64,000 bases of DNA from Hyphomicrobiales bacterium (GTDB lineage: Bacteria > Pseudomonadota > Alphaproteobacteria > Rhizobiales > Rhizobiaceae), in contig UCNG01000022.1 of assembly GCA_900473915.1 (NCBI GenBank), positions 110,597 to 174,596 on the forward strand, in the 5' to 3' direction. Positions within the stretch are counted from its first letter, which is position 1. Each line of letters begins with the position of its first letter. The translations under genes and the position numbers were made by a program. Under the pieces are notes generated by a model. The model saw nothing but the letters and a program-made list of their open reading frames with translations, was not told where the DNA came from and searched no databases. Positions 9,269 through 18,090 of the stretch are shown here, piece after piece.

Positions 9269-9294
9269 ATTTTTATCAGTTCCGCACGATAAAC

Positions 9295-9319
9295 GCCGGG
9301 CCTTGCGCCCGGCTTTTTT
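9295..9319 (+). terminator. Rho-independent terminator of bioY
   Basis: Stem GCCGGGC / GCCCGGC with a five-base loop is followed directly by six T residues, 27 bases after the bioY stop. Confidence 0.9.
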
Positions 9320-9407
9320 GTTTCGGTTGAAACTGCTTCGCGATTGACAGATGCGTTCTAGCGCAGCTTTGTCGCTATAACGCATCTGTTTTTACGGGGA
9401 GGATGAT

Positions 9408-9917
9408 TTGCACGTCGAAACTCTGGTGATCGAACCGCTGACAAAAGAGGCTTTTGCGCCCTTTGGCGATGTCATCGAGACGGAAGGGGCCGAACTTCGG
9501 CTCATCAACAATGGCACCACGGAGCGCTATCACGACCTTGCGCGTGTTGAAGCCGCTGGCACCGAGGCACGGGTTCTTGTCAACATTTTCCGGGGACAAT
9601 CCTTCGAGGCGCCAATCGATATCGTCATGATGGAACGCCATCCTTTCGGTTCGCAGGCATTCATTCCGTTGAACGGCAGGCCGTTTCTCGTGGTGGTTGC
9701 CGAGGATGATGGCGGCAAGCCTGCCCGCCCACGGGTTTTCCTTGCGCGGGGTGATCAGGGGGTCAATTATCTGCGCAATGCATGGCATCACCCGCTCTTG
9801 GCGCTCGAGCAGAAATCCGATTTTCTGGTTGTCGACAGGGCAGGCAAGGAAGACAATCTGGAGGAATTCTTCTTCTCCGATACTGCCTATCGCATTGAAA
9901 CAACGAAGCCGGTTTGA
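9408..9917 (+). CDS. allA: Ureidoglycolate lyase
   Basis: A 169-residue AllA family protein (bicupin fold). It has the characteristic start [16 protein letters not shown], the [15 protein letters not shown] block and [14 protein letters not shown]. It splits ureidoglycolate to glyoxylate and urea, the last steps of purine ring use. The start is a TTG at 9408 behind a strong GGGGAGG site; no in-frame ATG is placed better. It lies 18 bases before uraH, so the two purine catabolism genes form an operon. Confidence 0.92.
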   Translation: MHVETLVIEPLTKEAFAPFGDVIETEGAELRLINNGTTERYHDLARVEAAGTEARVLVNIFRGQSFEAPIDIVMMERHPFGSQAFIPLNGRPFLVVVAEDDGGKPARPRVFLARGDQGVNYLRNAWHHPLLALEQKSDFLVVDRAGKEDNLEEFFFSDTAYRIETTKPV

Positions 9918-9935
9918 GTTTGATCGAGGGATATT

Positions 9936-10292
9936 ATGGGTAAACTTTCCACGCATGTTCTTGATACGGCTCATGGCAGCCCAGCCGCGGCAATGCGGAT
10001 CGAGCTTTATCGCATTGGCGCAAATGGTACGCCCGATCTCCTCAAGCGTACGGTGACCAATCTGGATGGGCGCACGGATGCGCCTCTTTTGTCCGGCGAC
10101 GAAATGGAGATCGGCACTTATGAATTGCACTTCCATGTTGCCGAATATTTTGAGGGGCGCGGCGCGGAGCAGGCCAATCCGCCCTTCCTCGATCTCATTC
10201 CAATCCGTTTCGCAATTGCCGATTCCGATGGCAATTACCATGTGCCATTGCTTGTCAGCCCCTGGTCCTATTCGACTTATCGCGGAAGCTGA
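9936..10292 (+). CDS. uraH: 5-Hydroxyisourate hydrolase (transthyretin-like protein)
   Basis: A 118-residue protein of usual family length. It begins [14 protein letters not shown], has the Arg in the GRTDAPLL loop, and ends with the diagnostic SYSTYRGS C-terminus. It hydrolyses 5-hydroxyisourate, the product of urate oxidation, to OHCU. Operon partner of allA upstream. The other genes of the urate pathway are not in this window. Confidence 0.93.
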   Translation: MGKLSTHVLDTAHGSPAAAMRIELYRIGANGTPDLLKRTVTNLDGRTDAPLLSGDEMEIGTYELHFHVAEYFEGRGAEQANPPFLDLIPIRFAIADSDGNYHVPLLVSPWSYSTYRGS

Positions 10293-10360
10293 ACCGGACT
10301 TATCCTCTTTCCGAACGGACGAACTAGACTCCTCGCATTATCCATTGCGAGGAGTTCTTC

Positions 10361-11197
10361 ATGGACCAAACCCCAAATCTGAAATTGCCCTATATCCTGC
10401 CCAGCCAGGCGCAGAAGCACGTTACCCACAATGAGGCCTTGCGGTTGCTGGATGCCGTCGTGCATCTGAGCATCAAATCGCGAACCCGACCAGACGCGCC
10501 GGAAACCCCTGCCAGCGGAGACCGCTATCTGGTGGCCGCGCCCGCTTTGGGAAGCTGGACCGGCAAAGACGGAACGATTGCCTCCTTTATCGATGGCGGA
10601 TGGCTGTTCGTTGCGCCTGCTGTCGGCTGGCAGGCCTATGTCGAGGATGAAGCGCAACTGCTCGTTTTCGATGGCAATCTCTGGAAGGGTGTTTCATCGA
10701 TCCCCGACAATCTGTCCCTCTCAATGCTGGGCGTGCAGGCGACGGCCGATGCGGTCAACCGGCTCGCGGTTTCGTCCGATGCCAGCCTGTTCAACAATGC
10801 CGGGGCGGGGCACCAGATCAAGGTAAACAAGCAGGCGGCCACCGATACGGCAAGCCTTTTATACCAGGCCAACTGGACCGGTTTTGCCGAAATGGGGCTG
10901 AATGGCAGCAACGATTTCAGTGTGAAGGTAAGCAGTGATGCAGGACAGTGGCGGGAGGCGATCAAGATCGATCACGCGACCGGCAATGTCGCCATCGGTT
11001 CGGTCTGGCCGCAGGCCCGGCTTCATGTCGATGGCCCAATTCGCCCCGCGTCCTATGTAGTTGCGGCGCTGCCTTCCGCTGGGAGCAATGGCGCAGGCGC
11101 GATCGCTTTCGTCACCGATGGTCCGTCCGGAGCGGAAATGCTCTATTCGGATGGCGTGAATTGGCGAAGCATTCGCAACGGTGCCGTCATTGCCTGA
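10361..11197 (+). CDS. DUF2793 domain protein (phage/GTA-tail associated family)
   Basis: A 278-residue protein. Residues 1-110 match DUF2793: TPNLKLPYILPSQAQKHVTHNEALRLLDAVVHL, then ASGDRYLVAAPALGSWTGKDGTIASFIDGGWLFVAPAVGW. The C-terminal part (WREAIKIDHATGNVAIGSVWPQARLHVDGPIRPASY) resembles the repeat linkers of phage tail fibres. DUF2793 proteins are commonly found with prophage or gene-transfer-agent tail genes, but no other phage gene is near this one. Good ribosome binding site (GAGGAG) before the ATG. Function unknown. Confidence 0.8.
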   Translation: MDQTPNLKLPYILPSQAQKHVTHNEALRLLDAVVHLSIKSRTRPDAPETPASGDRYLVAAPALGSWTGKDGTIASFIDGGWLFVAPAVGWQAYVEDEAQLLVFDGNLWKGVSSIPDNLSLSMLGVQATADAVNRLAVSSDASLFNNAGAGHQIKVNKQAATDTASLLYQANWTGFAEMGLNGSNDFSVKVSSDAGQWREAIKIDHATGNVAIGSVWPQARLHVDGPIRPASYVVAALPSAGSNGAGAIAFVTDGPSGAEMLYSDGVNWRSIRNGAVIA

Positions 11198-11244
11198 GGC
11201 ATGATCCCCGAAAGTGAGAACGTGTTTCGGGATAGACATGCGTA
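11198..11244. repeat. Short copy of the intergenic repeat
   Basis: The stretch GCATGATCCCCGAAAGTGAGAACG...TTTCGGGATAGACATGCG starts at the DUF2793 stop and resembles the first module of the palindromic repeat seen elsewhere in the window. Confidence 0.5.
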
Positions 11245-11522
11245 AATCCACAAGACAGGCGCGGCGGGTTTGCCGCATGGCAGCCATGGCGTTGCTTCGA
11301 AGCCAAAAGATGTTTGTTAAGCGCCTGAAATGGCAATTGATATAGTCCTGTCGGGGGACTCGTGATAACGGTGGCGAGAAATTCGAATGCTTCGCAGCTA
11401 CGACGTGCGGCAAGCCGCGAGGGGATTGACTAAGTTTTAGTCCAAAATAGTAGTATAAATAGCCTTATGGCGCTGGAATCGTTCAGGTATTTCTCTCCGT
11501 GGGAGAGCGGGATTACACGCGT

Positions 11523-13391
11523 ATGAGTTTGAAATATCCATGGCAGAGACTGGCGCTTTTACCCCGCGCCAGCAAACAGATCATCCTGATGCTGAGCGAT
11601 TGTGCTCTGCTGTTGCTGAGTGCCTATATCGCATTCGTCATACGCCTCGGCTTCGTTTTCGTACCGAACGAGGGACAAACGTTCCTCATTTTCATCGCGC
11701 CCGTTCTGGCAATTCCGGTTTTCATTCGCTTCGGACTTTACCGCGCCATTATCCGCTATCTGGCAGAACGTGCGATCTGGCCGATTTTTCAGGCCACGGC
11801 CATCGCCTCGCTGTTCTGGGTTGCACTGGTGTTCCTGATGGAACTCTACGGCAGCGCCGGCCTGCCGCGCTCGGTCCCGCTGCTCTATTGGCTATTGAGT
11901 ACCGTTTTCATCTCAGCCAGCCGTTTCGGTGCGAAGTGGCTTTTGCGAAGTGCTGAATCGGACAAACGTTATACAAGTTCCGCATTGATCATTGGGGTGG
12001 GCGAACCTGCCCGCCAGCTCGCAACCGCGCTTCGCAGCCACAGCGACACATTGGTTGTCGGCTTTGTCGATCCTGATGGCCAGCTCAAGGGCATGGATAT
12101 CGTGGGATTGCGTGTCTACGGTGTGGAAGACATTCCCGCCCTGATAGAAAACTACGGCATCAAGCAGGTGGTCGTTTCGGAACCGGCGCTGGAACAGAAA
12201 CAGCGTCAGGATTTTGCGCGGCTTCTTGGGCGCCTTCCGGTCAATACACGTATTCTTCCGCCGATTGCCGATCTTACGGCAGGCAAATATCTGGTCAGCT
12301 CGCTTCGCAATGTGGAGATCGACGATCTGCTCGGTCGTTCTCCGGTGCCGCCGGATGCGGACCTGTTGCGGGAAGTGGTCGAAGGCCGACGCATTATGGT
12401 GACGGGGGCAGGCGGATCGATCGGCAGCCAGCTTTGCCGCACCATTTCGCAATGGAATCCCGCCTGTATCGTCCTGTTCGAATCGAGCGAATTCGCGCTG
12501 TACAATATAGACCGGCAGTTGAGGCAGATAGCCAGTTGCGAAGTCATCCCGATTTTAGGGACGGTCAGCAGCCGCGACTGTGTGGAGAAAGCAATTCGCG
12601 ATCACAACGTCGATACGGTCTATCACTGCGCAGCCTACAAGCACGTGCCCCTTGTCGAAAAGAACCCATTGGTCGGTATCTACAACAATGTCTTCGGCAC
12701 GCTGGAAGTGGCAGAGGCTGCTCTTAACACCGATGTCGAGCGCATGGTGCTCATCTCGTCCGACAAGGCGGTGCGGCCAACCAACGTGATGGGCGCCACC
12801 AAGCGCTGGGCAGAATTGGTCGTCTATTATTGCGGTACGCGCGCCGAGCAGTCGGGCAAGAAGAAGGCGTTCTATTCAGTCCGATTCGGCAATGTGCTGG
12901 GCTCGAACGGTTCGGTTGTTCCGCTTTTTCGTGAGCAGATTGCCGGTGGCGGTCCCATTACCCTGACCCATGACGACATGACCCGCTACTTCATGTCGAT
13001 CAAGGAAGCTGCCGAGCTTATCGTGCAGTCTGGCGGCATCGCCGCATCCGGCGACACGGTGCTGCTGGAGATGGGCGAACCGGTCAGGATTCGCGATCTG
13101 GCAGAGAATATGATCCTGCTGGCAGGGCTGACCGTTCGCAATGAAGAGAATCCGCATGGCGATATTGCCATCGAGGTTACTGGAATCCGCGAGGGCGAGA
13201 AGATGTATGAAGAACTCTTCTACGATCCTTCGCTGGCGCAGCCGACGCGCCATCCCAAGATCATGCGCGCGCCGAAAGGCAACAAGGCAGCTGTTGATGT
13301 GCCCGCCAGCCTTGCCGCACTGCGCATTGCCATGGAAAGCGGCGACGTCGATGCGGTCCGCAAGGTTCTGTTCGACGTTATAGCTTCCTGA
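11523..13391 (+). CDS. wbkD: Nucleoside-diphosphate-sugar epimerase/dehydratase, WbkD-like (FlaA1/WbpM type)
   Basis: About 622 residues. Four N-terminal membrane helices are followed by a Rossmann CoA-binding-like domain (IIGVGEPARQLA) and a C-terminal SDR domain from about residue 290 with TGAGGSIGSQLCR. The active site reads SSDKAVRPTNVMGATKRWAE: a Met replaces the usual Tyr, as in WbpM/FlaA1 4,6-dehydratases. Such enzymes make 4-keto-6-deoxy sugars from UDP-GlcNAc for O-antigen building blocks. In Brucella, wbkD lies next to wbkF, as here. An in-frame GTG at 11499 is an alternative start. The last 14 bases overlap the convergent wbkF gene. Confidence 0.88.
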   Translation: MSLKYPWQRLALLPRASKQIILMLSDCALLLLSAYIAFVIRLGFVFVPNEGQTFLIFIAPVLAIPVFIRFGLYRAIIRYLAERAIWPIFQATAIASLFWVALVFLMELYGSAGLPRSVPLLYWLLSTVFISASRFGAKWLLRSAESDKRYTSSALIIGVGEPARQLATALRSHSDTLVVGFVDPDGQLKGMDIVGLRVYGVEDIPALIENYGIKQVVVSEPALEQKQRQDFARLLGRLPVNTRILPPIADLTAGKYLVSSLRNVEIDDLLGRSPVPPDADLLREVVEGRRIMVTGAGGSIGSQLCRTISQWNPACIVLFESSEFALYNIDRQLRQIASCEVIPILGTVSSRDCVEKAIRDHNVDTVYHCAAYKHVPLVEKNPLVGIYNNVFGTLEVAEAALNTDVERMVLISSDKAVRPTNVMGATKRWAELVVYYCGTRAEQSGKKKAFYSVRFGNVLGSNGSVVPLFREQIAGGGPITLTHDDMTRYFMSIKEAAELIVQSGGIAASGDTVLLEMGEPVRIRDLAENMILLAGLTVRNEENPHGDIAIEVTGIREGEKMYEELFYDPSLAQPTRHPKIMRAPKGNKAAVDVPASLAALRIAMESGDVDAVRKVLFDVIAS

Positions 13392-14385
13392 ACCGTCCGC
13401 GGAAATCCAGCAGCAGAACCAGCGTCGCGACAACTGCCACGAGCAGGAAGGCGACCTGTGTGATTGTGTGGTCCAAAGCAAGCAACGCCAGGGCGCAGGC
13501 AATGAGAATCAGGTTCAGAAGTGCGACGTGGCTGACGACCTTGAGTACGCTCCAGCCCGAGCGCTTCGCTGTCTGATAGGCATGCTTGGAATGCGCTTTC
13601 AGGATATTCTCGCCCTGGCTCAGCCGCATCATAATGGTGGTCCCTGCATCGAGAATGTAGTAGAGTGGCAGGATCAGCGCGACGATGATGTGTGTTTCGC
13701 GCGCAAGCAGGATCAGCGCTGTGCCCGTTATAAGGCCAAGCGGCAGGCTTCCTGAATCCCCCAGAAAAATCGTTGCCGGAGGGCGGTTGAACAGGGCAAA
13801 ACCCAGAATGCCGCCCGCCGCAATAGTTCCGAGGCCGCCGCTTTCCAATCCAGCGAGCCCAAGAGCGGCAAGAAGCCCGATACCCGCCAAAGGAATCCCG
13901 ATGCCCGCTGCTGTCATCAGGTCGAGGCCATCCATGAAGTTGGTCACATTGATCGCTACGACGAGCGCAATGACTATGAGCGCTGCCTCAAGCCAGTGCG
14001 GCAAAAGTTCGGGCAATAGCCGGAAATCCGGTCCCAGACCGTAAACCACGATCCCGGCCGCAATGAACTGCGACCCCAGCCGGATAATTTCCGAAAGCTC
14101 ATAGCGGTCATCCAGCCCTCCGACGATCCAGAGCAATAGCGAGGCTCCCGAAAGACAGAGCGCCAGATGCGCATTGACTTCCAGATCCGGCGCAAAAATC
14201 AGCATAGTCACGACGATTGCGGGAATGAGCGCCAACCCGCCGATCTGCCGGGCCACTGTCGTATGGTTGGAGCGCGAGCTCATGCGGGCCGCAAGAAAGT
14301 GCTCGGGCAAGAGCCGGTCCAGCAGGTAGAGCCCGATGCCGCACAAGGCAGCGCTGACAAGAAATGAAATCAACAGAAACAGCAT
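13378..14385 (-). CDS. wbkF: Undecaprenyl-phosphate glycosyltransferase, WbkF-like (WecA/MraY family)
   Basis: A 335-residue polytopic membrane protein with about ten hydrophobic segments. The family motifs are NFMDGLDLM and FLGDSGSLPLGL for the metal and nucleotide site, plus a HAYQTAKRSGWS loop. It transfers a sugar-1-phosphate from a nucleotide sugar to undecaprenyl phosphate and so primes O-chain synthesis. I set the start at the ATG at 14385 because a membrane helix begins there. The open frame extends upstream to 14679, but that part is a translation of the tRNA-Gln gene. Convergent with wbkD, with a 14-base overlap. Confidence 0.88.
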   Translation of the reverse strand: MLFLLISFLVSAALCGIGLYLLDRLLPEHFLAARMSSRSNHTTVARQIGGLALIPAIVVTMLIFAPDLEVNAHLALCLSGASLLLWIVGGLDDRYELSEIIRLGSQFIAAGIVVYGLGPDFRLLPELLPHWLEAALIVIALVVAINVTNFMDGLDLMTAAGIGIPLAGIGLLAALGLAGLESGGLGTIAAGGILGFALFNRPPATIFLGDSGSLPLGLITGTALILLARETHIIVALILPLYYILDAGTTIMMRLSQGENILKAHSKHAYQTAKRSGWSVLKVVSHVALLNLILIACALALLALDHTITQVAFLLVAVVATLVLLLDFRGRFRKL

Positions 14386-14603
14386 GATGAATACCGAAAA
14401 ACCATTTGTCCCTTGGAAGTAGCAGCTTTGAGGCTGGACGCAAATCGGCGGTTTTGTTTTGCGTAACCGGCCGTGGCGATAAGCGGTTGAAAACGTTCTT
14501 CGTGGGCACTGTAAGCTTAGGCGGGATTTCGTTATTAGGCGATTGCGCTTGGTTGTCGAAGCGGTTATAAGGCCGCCCAACCGATTGCTTCGGTTTGATT
14601 TGT

Positions 14604-14678
14604 TGGGGCGTAGCCAAGCGGTAAGGCAGCGGTTTTTGGTACCGCCATTCCCTGGTTCGAATCCAGGCGCCCCAGCCA
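14604..14678 (+). tRNA. tRNA-Gln (anticodon TTG)
   Basis: A complete cloverleaf with acceptor TGGGGCG / CGCCCCA, anticodon stem GCGGT / ACCGC around loop TTTTGGT (anticodon TTG), T arm CCTGG-TTCGAAT-CCAGG, discriminator G and an encoded CCA. It sits between wbkF and the AT-rich polysaccharide block. I found no second copy of its 3' end in the window, so integration at this tRNA is not shown. Confidence 0.96.
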
Positions 14679-14861
14679 TAGTCTTGTGACTGAACCCATG
14701 GGCTTTTGGATGCCTGTTCTCCCTCGCTCAGGCTGTGCCTCGCTTTCGTCGCGTTCACCAAAAAAGGCCATGCGCCAGGATGGCCTCGCGCCGTCTGCCA
14801 AAAACCTCTCATGTCTTTAGGTCGTCATCCTGCCTTCACGAGCTAAGTTCAGGTTTCTTTG

Positions 14862-14981
14862 GTTCAAAGCCAAAATAACGGTCGCAACGATGCATATCGC
14901 TGCGAAGAAGGTATGAACGCAGCGGTAGTAGCGCGTGGGGAGGAGGCTCTCGACTTTGTGACGCTTTTTAGAGAGCGCCTT
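14862..14981 (-). pseudogene. Remnant of an IS5-family transposase C-terminus
   Basis: Minus-strand translation gives FDKALSKKRHKVESLLPTRY then YRCVHTFFAAICIVATVILAL. The order KALYRQRHKIE...TRYDRCAHTFFSAICIAATVI is the ending of IS5/IS427-type transposases; here the section between the two halves is missing, so it is an internally deleted relic. The rest of 14679-15213 has no convincing gene: 14679-14861 shows no coding signal, and 14982-15213 is a spacer that turns AT-rich and ends before wzm. Confidence 0.65.
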
Positions 14982-15213
14982 GTCAAAAGTGAAATGGAAC
15001 CTCCCTGCTTCGGCTCGAAGGGATACGCGGTTCAAACCGAATTTTCGAGTTTGAGGAGGGGGATGAATTATATCCAAAAAGCTTGTTTGTTAGCCCTTTT
15101 TTTTTAGCCCCATTGAATATGTCTATCCGGAAGATCATCATTGACTCCGAGTGGCAGTTCTTTCATTTGAGAGCCTGCCTTTTCGTTGCCATATAAAATG
15201 GCTTGGATGCATC

Positions 15214-16071
15214 ATGAGTAAACGATTTTCAGAGAGTTATATGGAGATTACACCTGTAATCGGGGCTCCCGTGCCTAAGGCTGGTATGGGGGTGGCAATT
15301 CGAGATATTACAGAAGCGATGCGTAAATACCGGCTCGCCCTGATATTTGGGTGGCAGGATGTAGCGCAGCGTTACCGTCGCTCCCGCGTTGGCGCTTTTT
15401 GGCTTACCATTAACATGGCGGTCTTCATCGGTGCATTGGGGTTGATATTCGGAACTCTTTTCCAATCGGAAATGAGGGAGTTCCTTCCCTATCTCTGTGC
15501 TGGGGTGATAATGTGGGGGTTCATCTCCACGACCTTATCTGAAGGATGTGCGGCCTTTAGTGGTTCAGACGGAATTATCTTACAGGTAAGGATGCCTCTT
15601 TTTATTCATGTAATGCGTGTAATTTGGCGAAATATAATCATTTTAGCGCATAATATTGTGATTTTTCCCGTAATAGCTCTGATACTGTCGCGCCAGATAA
15701 ATCTTAATATTCTCTGGGCTGTGCCAGGCTTGGTAGTTGTAATATTGAACGCTGCGTGGATGGTTCTTGTTCTTGGAGTGATTTGCGCTCGATTCCGCGA
15801 CATGACGCAGGTGATGACCAATATTTTACAGGTCTTGTTTTATGCGACACCAATTATGTGGATGGTTAAAATTTTGCCGGACCATGTTTCCAAAGCATTT
15901 ATTGTTTGGAACCCATTCTATCACTTTATCGAACTGGTAAGGGCACCTTTACTTGGTGGTATGCCCACTTTTTGGAATTGGATGATCCCCATTTGCCTGT
16001 TGGTCGTGGGCTGGACATTTGCCATTGCATTCTATGGCAAATATCGTTGGCGTGTAGCGTATTGGTTGTAG
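15214..16071 (+). CDS. wzm: O-polysaccharide ABC transporter, permease
   Basis: About 285 residues with six predicted membrane helices and the ABC-2 permease layout. An N-terminal amphipathic stretch (IRDITEAMRKYRLALIFGWQDVAQRYRRSRVGAFW) is typical of Wzm/KpsM, and VLFYATPIMW and NPFYHFIELVRAPLL sit near the C-terminus. With Wzt it moves finished, undecaprenyl-linked polysaccharide across the inner membrane. The stop is one base before the wzt start. Start is uncertain: ATG at 15214 or 15241, neither with a strong ribosome binding site. Codon usage is clearly more AT-rich than in wbkD/wbkF, which suggests acquisition by transfer. Confidence 0.9.
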   Translation: MSKRFSESYMEITPVIGAPVPKAGMGVAIRDITEAMRKYRLALIFGWQDVAQRYRRSRVGAFWLTINMAVFIGALGLIFGTLFQSEMREFLPYLCAGVIMWGFISTTLSEGCAAFSGSDGIILQVRMPLFIHVMRVIWRNIIILAHNIVIFPVIALILSRQINLNILWAVPGLVVVILNAAWMVLVLGVICARFRDMTQVMTNILQVLFYATPIMWMVKILPDHVSKAFIVWNPFYHFIELVRAPLLGGMPTFWNWMIPICLLVVGWTFAIAFYGKYRWRVAYWL

Positions 16072-16072
16072 A

Positions 16073-16813
16073 ATGACAGAAATTAGATTGAATGACGTCA
16101 GCGTCGAGTTCCCGATTTATAATTCTTCGAGCCGGTCGCTTAAAAATCGTGTCCTTAGCGTTGCGACGGGCGGCAAGATTGAGCGCCGAACTGACGGATT
16201 AGTTATTGTACGTGGCTTAGAGAATATTTCCCTCACATTACATGATGGCGAGAGGGTCGGTCTCGTTGGCCATAATGGCTCCGGTAAAACCACGTTGCTG
16301 CGTGTCCTTTCCGGCATCTACACTCCGACTCAAGGGAGTGCGGTTGTGGATGGAGACTGTGTTTCTCTGATCAATATAAGCCTGGGCATCGATCCCGATG
16401 CAACGGGACGGGAAAATATCCGGTTGCGCTCGGCAATAATGGGTATGGATCCCAAAAAAATGGCGGATAAATTTGACGAAATAGCCGAGTTTTCGGGATT
16501 AGGCGATTTCTTGGATATGCCGTTCCGCACCTACTCGTCGGGCATGCAGCTGAGACTCGCTTTTGCAACATCCACTTCGGTTCGGCCCGAGATTCTCATT
16601 ATGGATGAATGGCTTTCCACAGGTGACGAGAATTTTAAGGAGAGAGCGAACCAGCGTATGCAAGAGTTGGTTGATTCGACAAAAATTCTGGTTTTAGCCA
16701 GCCATTCAGCAGACCTTCTGCGAAAAAACTGTAACCGCATAATCTGGCTCGAGCATGGGCGCATAAAGATGGATGGTGAGCCCGCTGAGGTGTTGTCATC
16801 CTATTTCACTTGA
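16073..16813 (+). CDS. wzt: O-polysaccharide ABC transporter, ATP-binding subunit (short form)
   Basis: A 246-residue ATPase with Walker A GHNGSGKTT near residue 66, signature YSSGMQLRLAF, Walker B ILIMDEWLSTGDENF and an H-loop LASHSADLL. It powers Wzm. The protein stops soon after the nucleotide-binding domain, so it lacks the C-terminal carbohydrate-binding domain that longer Wzt proteins use to recognise a chain-end cap. Overlaps functionally and positionally with wzm (one-base gap). Low GC like its neighbours. Confidence 0.92.
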   Translation: MTEIRLNDVSVEFPIYNSSSRSLKNRVLSVATGGKIERRTDGLVIVRGLENISLTLHDGERVGLVGHNGSGKTTLLRVLSGIYTPTQGSAVVDGDCVSLINISLGIDPDATGRENIRLRSAIMGMDPKKMADKFDEIAEFSGLGDFLDMPFRTYSSGMQLRLAFATSTSVRPEILIMDEWLSTGDENFKERANQRMQELVDSTKILVLASHSADLLRKNCNRIIWLEHGRIKMDGEPAEVLSSYFT

Positions 16814-16909
16814 TAATGCGGAAATTTTTTCGACATAGCGGTTTTTTCGGTGAAGGGTATATGCCACGATGGTAAAATAATTAAATTCTAATAAACGCGA
16901 CGGTATCAT

Positions 16910-17938
16910 ATGACAGAGTTCAAAGTAAACAGTCAGGAATATTGGGATCATCGCTTTGAGACAAACTGGGACGAACGATTAGGTCGTGAGCAATCGCGCT
17001 TTTTTTCTCATGTAGCGCTGGAATTTATTCCAATGTGGTTGAGTAGTGAAATACGCAACCGTAACTTTTCAATCTGCGACTGGGGGTGTGCGGAGGGTGA
17101 TGGTACGGATGTACTGACTGAAGTGTTTGATCCCGAAAACATAACGGGCATTGACTTCTCTTCTCAGGCAATAGCTCGTGCGTCAGAGACTTACCCGCAA
17201 CTGACCTTCTTGGCTGAGGACTGGGTAGGTAATAGCGAGCCTGACGATGGATACGATGTTGTCTTTACATCAAACACGTTAGAGCATTTTCATGAACCGC
17301 ACGCGGTGATGCGCCGACTGTTCAATGTTGCACGTAAATGTGTAATCATATTAATTCCCTACCGGGAATTTGAGCGTCATGAAGAGCACCATTTCACGTT
17401 CACAAGTTCAAATCTATATTTTCGGCCTACACCAGATTTTACGCTGGTGCACTCTCAGGTGGTGAATACGGCGAATAGATCGCCAACTTATTGGTCGGGT
17501 ATGCAGATTCTCCTGGTTTACGCCCGAGATAGCTTTCTTGGCGAACTCAACGTCACGTTAGGCGAATTGGAAATTGCTGACGAGCGGGCCGTTGAGAAAG
17601 ATGAGAGAATTGCGCGATGTACGGCTCAGATAGACGATCTGGGCAAAACGGTATCCCAAAATGAAAAGCGTATTTTAGATATTTCAAATGAGTTTAACTC
17701 AAAGCAGGAGGGGTATGAAAAAGAAATTATGCGCCTTCAGACAGTGCTGGAAGCCGTAAATCTAAAAAATGAGGGTATCGTCCAGGATTTAAAAGATCTC
17801 GACGAGCGCTATAGGATCGCCGCGCAGCAAAATGATCGCCTTTCTCAAGAATTAGGAAATATTCATAATTCGAGAGGTTGGAAATTTGCCACTTTTTTAC
17901 ACAGGATGCGCCTCCGCCTTGGAGGGGGTGGAGAGTGA
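16910..17938 (+). CDS. SAM-dependent methyltransferase with C-terminal coiled coil
   Basis: A 342-residue protein. Residues 50-205 form a class I methyltransferase domain: motif I DWGCAEGDGTD (57-67), GIDFSSQAI, FTSNTLEHFHEP and CVIILIPYREFERHEEHH. Residues about 213-318 are a long heptad-type helix rich in Glu, Lys, Asp and Gln (DERIARCTAQIDDLGKTVSQ onward), followed by a basic amphipathic tail (SRGWKFATFLHRMRLRL) that could lie on the membrane. Placement right behind wzm-wzt suggests it methylates the O-chain or its end. The layout recalls WbdD, where a coiled coil sets chain length, but no kinase domain is present. Low GC. Confidence 0.78.
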   Translation: MTEFKVNSQEYWDHRFETNWDERLGREQSRFFSHVALEFIPMWLSSEIRNRNFSICDWGCAEGDGTDVLTEVFDPENITGIDFSSQAIARASETYPQLTFLAEDWVGNSEPDDGYDVVFTSNTLEHFHEPHAVMRRLFNVARKCVIILIPYREFERHEEHHFTFTSSNLYFRPTPDFTLVHSQVVNTANRSPTYWSGMQILLVYARDSFLGELNVTLGELEIADERAVEKDERIARCTAQIDDLGKTVSQNEKRILDISNEFNSKQEGYEKEIMRLQTVLEAVNLKNEGIVQDLKDLDERYRIAAQQNDRLSQELGNIHNSRGWKFATFLHRMRLRLGGGGE

Positions 17939-18090
17939 TGCATTGGCTTGTGTCATCGTACTGCTAAATGGCTGAGTAGCCCGCAAATCGTTCGAACATG
18001 AAAAAAACGCGTTTTTATTGTGATAAAGCAATGTTTGATTCGAGCACGGTTTAGACAGACGGCTGAAAGTCGTAAGGGAAAATATCCGAA

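Noticed and set aside
11426-11460. TTGACT ... TATAAA as a wbkD promoter
   Set aside because: The spacing between the two hexamers is about 22 bases, too long for a standard sigma-70 promoter; the small GACTAA-GTT-TTAGTC palindrome there is noted but unsupported.
14386-14679. N-terminal extension of wbkF reaching over tRNA-Gln
   Set aside because: The extra peptide (GAPGFEPGNGGTKNR...) is the translation of the tRNA-Gln gene; the membrane protein starts at 14385.
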